Assembly (NCBI GenBank): GCA_902597175.1 | Contig: CACJWN010000006.1 | Location: 1-64,000 of the forward strand | Source of the DNA: an uncultured Pelagibacteraceae bacterium | GTDB taxonomy: Bacteria > Pseudomonadota > Alphaproteobacteria > Pelagibacterales > Pelagibacteraceae | DNA length: 64,000 nucleotides | Reading direction: 5' to 3' | Position numbers and translations under genes: made by a program | Shown here: one piece after another, positions 27,954 to 35,971 of the stretch | Layout of the letters: every line of letters starts with the position of its first letter | Position numbering within the stretch: position 1 is the stretch's first letter | Notes under the pieces: model-generated | What the model saw: only the letters and a program-made list of their open reading frames with translations | Told to the model about the DNA's origin: nothing | Databases searched by the model: none

Positions 27954-28523
27954 TTAACTCGACAATATCTTGTGTATCGGTTTAAAACCTTTTCTATGGT
28001 GTGAGGTTACACCAAATTTTTTTAATCCTTCAAAATGAGCTTTAGTGCCATATCCAAAATTTCTATCCCAGGCATAATTAGAAAATTTTTTAGATAATCT
28101 TATCATAAACTTATCTCGGTGAACTTTTGCAATAATTGAGGCTGCACTTATGACTTTAATTTTTTCATCTCCATTTATAATTGTTTTATAATTTTTTAGA
28201 CCCCTTGGAGCAAAATTCCCGTCTATTAAGGTTATATCTGGTCTTATTTCAAGCTTTTCAATTGCTCTCTTCATAGATAGTAAAGATGCTTGTAAAATGT
28301 TTAAATTTAAGATTTCTTCAACAGAGGCAATTCCCAGTGCGTAATAAGAATTTTTCTTAATATGCTCTGAAACTTCTTCTCTTTTATTAAATGATATTTT
28401 TTTTGAGTCCTTTAAAAGATTTAGGTTTACACTTTTTTTAAGCACAACAGCAGCAGAAACCACTGGACCTGCAAGGCAACCTCTACCTACTTCGTCTACA
28501 CCAGCTGTTATCAATTCTTTCAA
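27954..28523 (-). CDS. rnhB: Ribonuclease HII
   Basis: The 189-residue enzyme removes single ribonucleotides from DNA and RNA primers. The catalytic DEVGRGCLAGPVV (Asp-Glu) is at about 10-22, Asp in LIDGN is at about 98-102, and the late Asp is in HRDKFM. The start is TTG at 28523. It is the only possible start here, since the preceding in-frame codon is the TAA that ends the uracil-DNA glycosylase gene. The two genes are thus in the same frame, separated by one stop codon. ccrM follows 78 bases downstream on the same strand. Confidence 0.94.
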   Translation of the reverse strand: MKELITAGVDEVGRGCLAGPVVSAAVVLKKSVNLNLLKDSKKISFNKREEVSEHIKKNSYYALGIASVEEILNLNILQASLLSMKRAIEKLEIRPDITLIDGNFAPRGLKNYKTIINGDEKIKVISAASIIAKVHRDKFMIRLSKKFSNYAWDRNFGYGTKAHFEGLKKFGVTSHHRKGFKPIHKILSS

Positions 28524-29216
28524 TTATATATTGAGTTTATTTTTCTTTTCTCTAATCATTTTTAAATCAATCCAGGACATCTTTTTTTGGGCTGGTTGTC
28601 TCATTAAAAAAGCAGGGTGAAAAGTAATGATAACGGAAGTTTTACAATTTCCAAATTCTTTTTCAATCCACTTCCCTCTCATTTTTGAAATAACTACATC
28701 ATTACCAATAAGTGCATTCATTGCAGTACTTCCAAGAAGAACGAGTATTTTTGGATTAATTATTTCAATATGTTTTGTGATAAAGGGCAAATATCTTTTG
28801 ATTTCTTCATCCGTAGGTCTTCGGTTTTCAGGTGGTCGATAATTAATAATGTTAGAGATGTAAACTTTTTTTCTATCTAAATTTATGGCAGTTAGCATTT
28901 TATCCAACAACATTCCTGCTCTTCCGACAAAAGGTAAACCTTCATCATCCTCATTGGCACCTGGTGCTTCTCCAATTAGCATTATTTTTGATTTAGGATT
29001 ACCATCACTGAAAACTATGTTCTTAGCATTTTTTTTAAGATCACATTTTTTCAAATTCATAATAGACTTTTTCAAAAACTCTAAACTTTTAGATCTATCT
29101 TCAGGTATTTCATAATTATCTTTTTTATACCTATTGATTGCTTTATTGTTGTAAATTAGATTGTGATTTATAAGATTATAATATTTTATTAATTTAATTT
29201 TATTATTTTTTAACAT
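28524..29216 (-). CDS. Uracil-DNA glycosylase, family 4-like, Fe-S ligands mostly missing
   Basis: The 230-residue protein has motif A, IGEAPGANEDDEGLPFVGRAG, around residues 81-101 (GEAPG at 82-86). The RPPENRRP segment is at about 127-134 and motif B, HPAFLMRQP, at about 200-208. These are the family-4 signatures. Known thermophilic family-4 enzymes use four Cys for a [4Fe-4S] cluster. Here the corresponding places hold Leu55, Cys58, Tyr126 and Tyr142, so three are lost. The catalytic loops look intact. It would remove uracil from DNA. Its ATG faces the TPR gene ATG with three bases between them. Confidence 0.85.
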   Translation of the reverse strand: MLKNNKIKLIKYYNLINHNLIYNNKAINRYKKDNYEIPEDRSKSLEFLKKSIMNLKKCDLKKNAKNIVFSDGNPKSKIMLIGEAPGANEDDEGLPFVGRAGMLLDKMLTAINLDRKKVYISNIINYRPPENRRPTDEEIKRYLPFITKHIEIINPKILVLLGSTAMNALIGNDVVISKMRGKWIEKEFGNCKTSVIITFHPAFLMRQPAQKKMSWIDLKMIREKKNKLNI

Positions 29217-29219
29217 TTT

Positions 29220-30920
29220 ATGCTCAAAAGTGAAAAACTAATTAAGATTACAGGACATATTACATTTGTCATTATTTTTATTTTTTTTTCCACACTTGAG
29301 GCGAAAAATTTGGATAAATACACCAAGACAAATAACATAGCTGATTATTTTTCAGGTATTCTGCTTTTAAATCAAAGTAAATATACCGACTCTTATCAGT
29401 ACTTTAAAAAGCTTGATGGACTTGAAGATAGCCATCCAAATTATTCTAGAAAGTACATTTATTCTTTAATTAATTCTGGAAATTTTAGTAAAGCTTTCAG
29501 TTTTGCGAAAAAACTCAATAAAGAAAAAAAAAATAATTATGAAAGTGATTTAGTCCTTGGAATAAATTACCTCAAAAATTCTAAATATGATCTTGCTAAA
29601 AAATATTTTATTAAAGCAAAAAGAAATAATTCAATTTCTGTTTTAAACAATTATATTTTAAATACACTATATATTTGGTCTGATTTGGAGGGTAACACTT
29701 TAGAAGAGGCTAAGCTCAAACTGAATCAACTCGATAATAGGTTTGATAACTTAAAAAAGATTCAAAATGTTTTTTTACATTGCTATTTCAACAGCAAAGA
29801 TACAGACCTGCTTTTCAACAAACTTATTTCTAACGAAAAAACTGATTTTTCTAGATATAACTATTTTTATGCAAGACATTTAGATAATAAAGGACAAAAA
29901 ATTGAAGCAAGAAAAATTATAAAGAAAGCTTTGAAGAAATATCCTAGAAATTTAATTCTAAATCAATACGAGGTCAATTTAGAACTTCAAAAAAACTTCT
30001 CCGATTTTAATTGCAATAATAAAGTAGAAATCGTAGCAGAATTACTTTACATAGCCGCAAATGCCCTTTCTTCACAATCATATTTTCAAACCTCAAATTT
30101 TTATTTAAATTTTTCAAAATATTTAAACAAAAATTTTTACTCATTTGATACGCTTTTAGCAGAAAACTTTTATAAAATTGAGGATTTAGAAAGTGCAAAA
30201 AAAACTTATCAAAAGTTAAGAAAGAATGGAAATGCTTTTGAGTGGTATTCAAACAAACAAATTTCTAGAATCTTAATAAAAGAGAAAAAAAAAGATGATG
30301 CAATTAAATTATATACAAATTCTTTCAATAATCTTCCATCCAAAGGAATTTATGAAACTTATGATTATGCTGAATTTTTAAAAAATAATGAAAAATACGC
30401 AGAGTCAATAAAATATTATACAAAAGTTTTAGAAAAAATAGATACAACACATCCACTTTATCCCAAAGTCACTGACAGTAGAGGTGTTGCATATGAAAGA
30501 AACGGACAGTGGGATAAAGCCGAAAAAGATCTTCTCGCATCTTTGGAAGTGAGTCCTAATCAAGCTTATGTCATTAATTATCTAGCATACACTTGGATAG
30601 AACAAGGTATAAAAATCGAAAAATCTTTAAAAATGTTAGAAAAAGCAAACAAAATAAAATCTAACGACCCGTACATAATAGACTCTCTTGGATGGGCTTT
30701 ATACAAACTAAAGAGATATGAAGAGTCAAAAGATTATCTTCAACTTGCTGTCAAATTAATGCCTGCAGATCCAATAGTTAATGATCATTATGGCGATGTT
30801 CTCTGGCAAAATGGCAACGAAATTCAGGCAAGATATTATTGGAACTATGTTTTGAATCTTGAAAAGGCTGAAAAAGATTTAAAAGAAAAAATTGAACAAA
30901 AATTAATTAAAGGCCTTTAA
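29220..30920 (+). CDS. Exported tetratricopeptide-repeat protein
   Basis: The 566-residue protein has an N-terminal signal or anchor (about 12-29, THFVIIFIFFSTLEA-like). Tandem TPR-type helices run to the C-terminus. The clearest are near 430-530, where AYVINYLAYTWIEQG and PYIIDSLGWALYKLKRYEES show the W-LG-Y-A-P TPR pattern. The central part is degenerate. This layout is common in alphaproteobacterial TPR proteins next to ispE, with no established function. A scaffold role at the cell envelope is inference. It is followed by ispE after five bases. Confidence 0.82.
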   Translation: MLKSEKLIKITGHITFVIIFIFFSTLEAKNLDKYTKTNNIADYFSGILLLNQSKYTDSYQYFKKLDGLEDSHPNYSRKYIYSLINSGNFSKAFSFAKKLNKEKKNNYESDLVLGINYLKNSKYDLAKKYFIKAKRNNSISVLNNYILNTLYIWSDLEGNTLEEAKLKLNQLDNRFDNLKKIQNVFLHCYFNSKDTDLLFNKLISNEKTDFSRYNYFYARHLDNKGQKIEARKIIKKALKKYPRNLILNQYEVNLELQKNFSDFNCNNKVEIVAELLYIAANALSSQSYFQTSNFYLNFSKYLNKNFYSFDTLLAENFYKIEDLESAKKTYQKLRKNGNAFEWYSNKQISRILIKEKKKDDAIKLYTNSFNNLPSKGIYETYDYAEFLKNNEKYAESIKYYTKVLEKIDTTHPLYPKVTDSRGVAYERNGQWDKAEKDLLASLEVSPNQAYVINYLAYTWIEQGIKIEKSLKMLEKANKIKSNDPYIIDSLGWALYKLKRYEESKDYLQLAVKLMPADPIVNDHYGDVLWQNGNEIQARYYWNYVLNLEKAEKDLKEKIEQKLIKGL

Positions 30921-30925
30921 AAAAT

Positions 30926-31765
30926 ATGGTCTTAAAGTCTTACGCAAAAATAAATTTAACATTATCAATCAACAATAAACTTAAAAGTGGACTTCATAAT
31001 ATCCAGTCAATTTATTGTCTTATTGACCTAAACGACATAATGTTTTTAAAAAAAATCAAAAATAAAAATTTTGATCAAGTTTCTTTTACTGGTCCTTTTT
31101 CTAAAGACATTAACAAATCTAATAATTCAGTCAAAAAAGTACTTAAAGTAATGAGAAAAAATAAAATTATTCATGATTATTATTCTGTAAAAGTAAATAA
31201 AAAAATCCCAGTCTTTGCAGGTCTTGGTGGAGGAACAGGTAATGCAGCGACTTTATTTAATCATTTTGCAAAAAAAAAATTTAATAAAAAGATTTTTGAT
31301 AGAATTACTAAAGAAGTTGGATCTGATTTTAGACTTTTTTCTTATAATTTAGGTTTTCAAAAAGATTTAAAATCTGTGGTAAAAATTAATAAAAAACACA
31401 GGTTTTACTTTTTACTTGTTTTCCCAAAAATTAAAAGTTCTACTAAAAGTGTATACTTAAGATTAAAAAACTACTCAAAATTAAAAATCTTTAAAAAAAA
31501 TAATTTTTATTTGAAAAAAGATTTTATTAATTATCTTAAAAATTCCAAAAATGATCTACAATTAGTTGTTGAAAAAAAACACCCAATCATAAAAAGTTTA
31601 TTAAAAAATATTAGCAGTGCAAAAGGATGTCATTTATCAAGAATGACTGGATCAGGATCATCGTGTTATGGAATTTTTAATAATGAAAGAAACTCAAAAT
31701 TTGCATTGAGAAAGCTAAAAAACAAATTTCCTAATTTTTTATATTTTACTGCTAAATCTATTTAA
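30926..31765 (+). CDS. ispE: 4-diphosphocytidyl-2-C-methyl-D-erythritol kinase IspE, diverged
   Basis: The 279-residue GHMP kinase belongs to the MEP pathway. SYAKINLTLSI at about 4-14 holds the substrate Lys, PVFAGLGGGTGNAATL at about 95-110 is the ATP-binding loop, and MTGSGSSCYGIF near residue 240 is GHMP motif 3. The segment around the catalytic Asp reads EVGSDFRLFS where homologues usually have GADVPFFL-like sequence; the Asp is kept, but its context is unusual. The protein is very Lys-rich. It overlaps the convergent SHOCT gene by eight bases. With IspH (13593-14537), two MEP steps are in the window. Confidence 0.87.
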   Translation: MVLKSYAKINLTLSINNKLKSGLHNIQSIYCLIDLNDIMFLKKIKNKNFDQVSFTGPFSKDINKSNNSVKKVLKVMRKNKIIHDYYSVKVNKKIPVFAGLGGGTGNAATLFNHFAKKKFNKKIFDRITKEVGSDFRLFSYNLGFQKDLKSVVKINKKHRFYFLLVFPKIKSSTKSVYLRLKNYSKLKIFKKNNFYLKKDFINYLKNSKNDLQLVVEKKHPIIKSLLKNISSAKGCHLSRMTGSGSSCYGIFNNERNSKFALRKLKNKFPNFLYFTAKSI

Positions 31766-32711
31766 GTACTTTTTTTTTGGCTTTTTCAAACTCCTCTTTA
31801 GTCAAAGCACCAGATTTATAAAGTTCATTAAGCTTTATCAATTCTTTTGTAACACTACCTTTTGTACTTTTATTTTTTGATTTGTAATTTTCTGGCAGGA
31901 CATCACTTAAGTCTAACTTTTGATATTTTTTTACAGTTTGAAATTCTTCAAAATTCTTATGCAGTTGAGCACTTTTTTTTAACCATTTCTCCATAACTTT
32001 TTTTGCTTCATGAAAGTTTTCTATCTTGTCAGGATGAAACTCTGTTGTGTCTCTGGAGGTGAACTTTGGTTTATAATTGGCGAAAGCCTCAGGCGTAATA
32101 CCGTAAGAAAATAAATACCAAGAAGGCCTTACAGCTAGAGAGTGATAAGATGTAAAATAACTCAAATATATGTCAGGCATTTTTATATTGTTTCTTTCTA
32201 TATAATCTCTTAATGAAGCTGTAAAAACTTCATCCCCAGAAGAAACTGAGGGAGACAATTCTCTTTTAACATCAAGTATGCTTACGACCATGCAATTATG
32301 GGCAAAACCTTTTTTATAAAATTTTAGGTAATTGTAATGTTGCCTTTCTCTACAACCGTCCTCTTCGGACTTAAATACAGCTGCCTGAATATAAGATGAC
32401 ATATATGCTACCCATTTGCTTAAATTATCAACTCTTATTATATTAAAAAAAGCTACAGGAGTTTGTCCTTCAAATTTCATAAAAAGAAGATCCTCTGTTT
32501 TAATTGTTGCGTATATATCGTCAAACTCTTTAGTAACTAGTTTCCAATCACCATCTTCTAAAGGCAAAATCATTTTTTTTGATGATTTAAATTCACCCCT
32601 TATTGTTTCATTAATTTTTGTTTGCCAATCATTAGTTTTCCACTCAATTGAATTTACGTTTGTCAGAAATAAAAATATCAAGAAAAATGATATGAACAGG
32701 GTTTTTTTCAT
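31758..32711 (-). CDS. Secreted protein of unknown function with C-terminal SHOCT-like motif
   Basis: The 317-residue protein starts with a signal peptide (about 1-21, LFISFFLIFLFLTNVNS). The mature part (about 22-280) is a mixed domain I do not recognise, with Trp-rich patches (IEWKTNDWQ, LSKWVAYMSSY) and three Cys (about 118-151). The last 30 residues, ELIKLNELYKSGALTKEEF, match the SHOCT motif, a short helical pair usually at protein ends. No enzyme motif is visible. It is a single gene, divergent from tRNA-Gln. Confidence 0.6.
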   Translation of the reverse strand: MKKTLFISFFLIFLFLTNVNSIEWKTNDWQTKINETIRGEFKSSKKMILPLEDGDWKLVTKEFDDIYATIKTEDLLFMKFEGQTPVAFFNIIRVDNLSKWVAYMSSYIQAAVFKSEEDGCRERQHYNYLKFYKKGFAHNCMVVSILDVKRELSPSVSSGDEVFTASLRDYIERNNIKMPDIYLSYFTSYHSLAVRPSWYLFSYGITPEAFANYKPKFTSRDTTEFHPDKIENFHEAKKVMEKWLKKSAQLHKNFEEFQTVKKYQKLDLSDVLPENYKSKNKSTKGSVTKELIKLNELYKSGALTKEEFEKAKKKVLK

Positions 32712-32738
32712 TATTTAATTTAACAAAAAATGATCAAT

Positions 32739-32769
32739 TTTACATATTTTATTTTTGTTTCTTTATGCT
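32739..32769 (+). promoter_or_regulatory. Possible promoter of tRNA-Gln
   Basis: TTTACA at 32739-32744 and TATGCT at 32764-32769 are spaced by 19 bases. Transcription would begin near 32776, about 17 bases before the tRNA. The long spacing and mediocre -10 make this tentative. Confidence 0.3.
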
Positions 32770-32792
32770 AAATGTTAAGAAGACGTTTAGTT

Positions 32793-32866
32793 TGGGGCAT
32801 AGCCAAGCGGTAAGGCAGCGGTTTTTGATACCGCCATCCTAGGTTCGAATCCTAGTGCCCCAGCCA
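32793..32866 (+). tRNA. tRNA-Gln (anticodon UUG), CCA encoded
   Basis: The acceptor stem TGGGGCA (32793-32799) pairs with TGCCCCA (32856-32862), followed by discriminator G and an encoded CCA (32864-32866). The D arm is GCC...GGC. The anticodon stem GCGGT/ACCGC closes the loop TTTTGAT, giving anticodon TTG. The T arm CCTAG-GTTCGAAT-CCTAG is perfect. The U1-A72 start is typical of tRNA-Gln. It lies seven bases upstream of the CCA-adding enzyme gene, with which it may share a transcript. It is the only tRNA seen in the window. Confidence 0.96.
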
Positions 32867-32873
32867 TAGATTT

Positions 32874-34136
32874 ATGCTTAATCTAAGTTTTAATTTTTTA
32901 AAAAATATCAAGAGTTTTATATTTCCATTTTACAGAAACAAAGATTTAAAATTTATTTTCAAAAAATTACAAGAGGGTATTCCTGGAGATAAAGTAGCAG
33001 CAAGATTTGTAGGCGGATGTGTAAGGAAGCATCTCTCAAATGAAAAAATTGATGATATTGATATTGCAACAATTTTAACAACAGATCAGATCAAAGAAAA
33101 ATTTAAAGACACAAATCTAAAAGTTATTGATACAGGAGTTAAACATGGAACTGTCACTATTGTGTCTAAAAACCACAAAGTTGAATTAACAACATTAAGA
33201 AAAGACATCAAAACAGATGGAAGACATGCAGAGGTAGAATTTACTGATGATTGGCAACAAGATTCTGAGAGAAGAGATTTTACAATTAATGCAATTTATA
33301 TGGATATTAATGGAAAACTTTATGATCCACAAATGGGTACAGTTGATCTTAAAAATAAGAATATCAAGTTTATTGGAGATCCACAAAAAAGAATAGAGGA
33401 GGATTATTTAAGAATTGTCAGATTTATAAGATTTAAACTAATGTATGATATTGTTGTTGAACCAACAACTAGTGATGCAATTAAACAAAATCTGGACGGT
33501 ATTCAAAAAATCTCCAAAGAGAGAATTTTGATTGAATTACTAAAAATTTTAAGTCTAAAAAACTTTTTAACAATTAATCAAAATAGCAATTTGAGGGAAA
33601 TATTTTCAATGATATTTCCTGAATTCTTATATTTGAACAGATTAGAAAGACTTAAAAAGATTTATCAATACTCTAAGGTAAACGTAGATATTTTGTTGGC
33701 TGTGATGCTAATTGATGATAAAGAAAATCATGAATATTTTATTCATAAGTATAACGCATCTAATAAGATCAAAGAGACCCTAGAACAGTTTTATAAAAAT
33801 TTAATAAAACTTAAAAATGATAAAGAATTTCTTGAAAAAAATTTAATTAAAAATATTTATTTAAATGGAAAAAATCATTTAATAGGTCTAAATTTGATAA
33901 ACTTTTCAATAAATTCAAAAGTGAAAATAAACGATTTTTTTAAAACTCTTAATAATATTTTAAAAATTAAAGCACCTATATTTCCTATAAATGGCGAGAC
34001 CCTTAAGCAAAAAGGGATGCAGGAGGGACAGAGATTAGGAAAAGTTTTAAAAACTCTAGAGAAAGAGTGGATAAATAATAATTTTAAAATTTCAAATGAA
34101 AGGGTCGAAGAGATAATAAAATTTAATTCAAATTAA
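32874..34136 (+). CDS. cca: CCA tRNA nucleotidyltransferase / polyA-polymerase family
   Basis: The 420-residue class II nucleotidyltransferase has the nucleotide-binding RFVGGCVRKHL at about 43-53 and the catalytic DDIDIATILT at about 60-69. RRDFTINAIYMD is at about 134-145, and the ADP/CTP template-like region EDYLRIVRFIRF at about 177-188. It adds or repairs the 3' CCA of tRNAs. Because the adjacent tRNA-Gln already encodes CCA, repair is a likely job, though tRNAs elsewhere may lack it. It starts seven bases after the tRNA and ends in a TTAA shared with the greA stop. Confidence 0.93.
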   Translation: MLNLSFNFLKNIKSFIFPFYRNKDLKFIFKKLQEGIPGDKVAARFVGGCVRKHLSNEKIDDIDIATILTTDQIKEKFKDTNLKVIDTGVKHGTVTIVSKNHKVELTTLRKDIKTDGRHAEVEFTDDWQQDSERRDFTINAIYMDINGKLYDPQMGTVDLKNKNIKFIGDPQKRIEEDYLRIVRFIRFKLMYDIVVEPTTSDAIKQNLDGIQKISKERILIELLKILSLKNFLTINQNSNLREIFSMIFPEFLYLNRLERLKKIYQYSKVNVDILLAVMLIDDKENHEYFIHKYNASNKIKETLEQFYKNLIKLKNDKEFLEKNLIKNIYLNGKNHLIGLNLINFSINSKVKINDFFKTLNNILKIKAPIFPINGETLKQKGMQEGQRLGKVLKTLEKEWINNNFKISNERVEEIIKFNSN

Positions 34137-34609
34137 ATGTATTCAACATCAAGGATTTCAAAGTTTCTTTCCCCAGATGGTGTTGTTACACTTATCATTT
34201 CACCCTTATTTTTTCCTATAAGAGCTTTTCCTATTGGACTTTTAAAAAAAATTAAGTTTTTTTTTATATCTGCTTCATCCTGGCCTACTAATCTATAAGA
34301 AATCTTTTTATCTGTTTCTAAATCTTGTACTTTTACGGTTGATCCAAAAATAACTTTTCCATCATTTTCTATTTTAGTGACATCAATTACATTCGCTCTT
34401 GCAATAATATCATTAATCGCAATTACCCGGCTTTCGATTAATGCTTGTTGCTCTTTTGCTGCATGATATTCAGCATTCTCTTTTAAATCCCCATGAGATC
34501 TTGCTTCAGCTATCGCCTCTACAATTTTTGGCCTCTGAATATTTTTTAGATCTTCCAATTCTGCTTTTAAATTTTGAAGACCACTGACTGTAATTGGTTC
34601 TTTTTCCAT
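34133..34609 (-). CDS. greA: Transcription elongation factor GreA
   Basis: GreA rescues backtracked RNA polymerase. The N-terminal coiled coil has EAIAEARSHGDLKENAEYHAAKE at its tip region, including the Asp-Leu-x-Glu-Asn acidic tip (about 42-46). The C-terminal domain has SPIGKALIGKNKGE. A GTG start at 34621 would overlap hemF. The ATG at 34609 gives exactly 158 residues, the usual GreA length, two bases after the hemF stop with GGAA upstream, so I use it. It is the last gene of trmL-hemF-greA. Confidence 0.95.
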   Translation of the reverse strand: MEKEPITVSGLQNLKAELEDLKNIQRPKIVEAIAEARSHGDLKENAEYHAAKEQQALIESRVIAINDIIARANVIDVTKIENDGKVIFGSTVKVQDLETDKKISYRLVGQDEADIKKNLIFFKSPIGKALIGKNKGEMISVTTPSGERNFEILDVEYI

Positions 34610-34611
34610 AA

Positions 34612-35436
34612 CTATTTCCACTTTGCTTCAGGAGGGAGTGACATTAATATTGAGTCAATATTTCCTCCCGAGTTTAATCCAAATCTCGTGCCTCTATCAT
34701 ACAAAAGATTGAACTCTACATACCTTCCTCGTTTGATGAACTGTTTTTCTTTGTCTTTGTTTGTCCATTTAAATTTTTCTTTTCTCTTTATAATTTTCTT
34801 TGAAATATCTATAAAAGAAAGACCTAGTTCTCTTACAAATTTAAAATTTTTAATCCAATCTTTAGTTTCATAATCAAAAAAAATACCACCAATGCCTCTA
34901 GCTTCTTTTCTGTGCGGTAAATAAAAATATTCGTCACACCATTTTTTGTATTTTTTATAATCTTTTTTATTTTGGACACATATTTTTTTTAATTCATCAT
35001 GTATCATTTTTTTTTCTCTTAGATCTTCATAACTTGGTGTTACATCCATCCCTCCACCAAACCACTCTCTAGAAGTTACTATAAACCTAGTGTTGAAATG
35101 TATCGCAGGCATTTTGGGGTTTCTCATATGAGCAACCACAGAAACTCCTGAAGCCCAGTATTTACCTTTTCTTTCAGCTCCTAATATTTTTGATCTAAAT
35201 TGTTTAGGAAAAATTCCTGAAACGGTAGACTTATTGACTCCAACTTTATCAAATATTTTCCCATTTGATAACAGAAATGAAGTTCCTCCACCTTCATTTT
35301 TTTTATTTTTATTCCAATCTCTTTTTGAGAATTTCACTTTATTATTTTCAAGATATTCAAATTCTTTACAAATCTGAGTTTGTAAATATGAAAACCAGCT
35401 ATCAGCCATTTTTTTTCTAAATTCAGTTGTAATCAT
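34612..35436 (-). CDS. hemF: Oxygen-dependent coproporphyrinogen III oxidase HemF
   Basis: The 274-residue enzyme makes protoporphyrinogen IX by O2-dependent decarboxylation. WASGVSVVAHMRNPKMPAIHFNTRF (about 93-117), WFGGGMDVTP (about 125-134) and FYLPHRKEARGIGGIFFDY-type segments are unmistakable. KRGRYVEFNLLYDRGTRFGL lies near the C-terminus. It implies aerobic heme synthesis, consistent with the cox and pet genes. It overlaps trmL by four bases (ATGA). Confidence 0.97.
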   Translation of the reverse strand: MITTEFRKKMADSWFSYLQTQICKEFEYLENNKVKFSKRDWNKNKKNEGGGTSFLLSNGKIFDKVGVNKSTVSGIFPKQFRSKILGAERKGKYWASGVSVVAHMRNPKMPAIHFNTRFIVTSREWFGGGMDVTPSYEDLREKKMIHDELKKICVQNKKDYKKYKKWCDEYFYLPHRKEARGIGGIFFDYETKDWIKNFKFVRELGLSFIDISKKIIKRKEKFKWTNKDKEKQFIKRGRYVEFNLLYDRGTRFGLNSGGNIDSILMSLPPEAKWK

Positions 35437-35882
35437 TTAAGTAAACTATTTTGTCTCAAAGCCTCAGAAGCTACTATCGCAACACTCATTGCAACATTTA
35501 AAGATCTAGTTTTTTTGTTCATAGGTATCTTTATTTTATTTTTGAGTATTTTATGTATCTCTTCTGGAACCCCAGCACTTTCTTTTCCGAATAAAAGCAT
35601 ATCATTCTTTTTAAATTTAAACTTATGATATAATTTTTTTGCCTTGGTTGTCATTAAAACTATTCTTGATTTCTTATATTTTTTTTTAAATGACTCAAAA
35701 CTATTGTGCCGAACAATCTTACCTAAGCCAGCATAATCCATAACTACTCTTTTAAATCTGCTATCGTTTAAATTAAAACCACATGGTTCTATTAAGTGAA
35801 TATTCAAATTTAGACAGGCTCCCAGTCTGATTATTGCTGCAGTATTTTGAGGGATATCAGGTTTGTAAAGTACTATGTGCAT
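35433..35882 (-). CDS. trmL: tRNA (cytidine(34)-2'-O)-methyltransferase TrmL
   Basis: The 149-residue SPOUT methyltransferase modifies the wobble base of tRNA-Leu. The opening HIVLYKPDIPQNTAAIIRLGA, the SAM-knot LLFGKESAGVP (about 94-104) and SLNVAMSVAIVASEALRQ near the C-terminus are standard. It is the first gene of the trmL-hemF-greA run and is divergent from petA across 89 bases. Confidence 0.93.
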   Translation of the reverse strand: MHIVLYKPDIPQNTAAIIRLGACLNLNIHLIEPCGFNLNDSRFKRVVMDYAGLGKIVRHNSFESFKKKYKKSRIVLMTTKAKKLYHKFKFKKNDMLLFGKESAGVPEEIHKILKNKIKIPMNKKTRSLNVAMSVAIVASEALRQNSLLK

Positions 35883-35971
35883 TATTTAAGCTTAATTTAT
35901 GTGTCATTCTGACCCTAGAAATCTTTAAAATATGGTTTTATTTAATAATTATATTATAAGCACTTACATAA
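35883..35971. other. Divergent intergenic region trmL / petA
   Basis: This 89-base AT-rich gap must hold the petABC promoter. TATAAG at 35955-35960 is a good -10 candidate seven bases or so before a start near the petA ATG at 35972. No convincing -35 was found at the right distance. No terminator or RNA structure is apparent. Confidence 0.35.
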
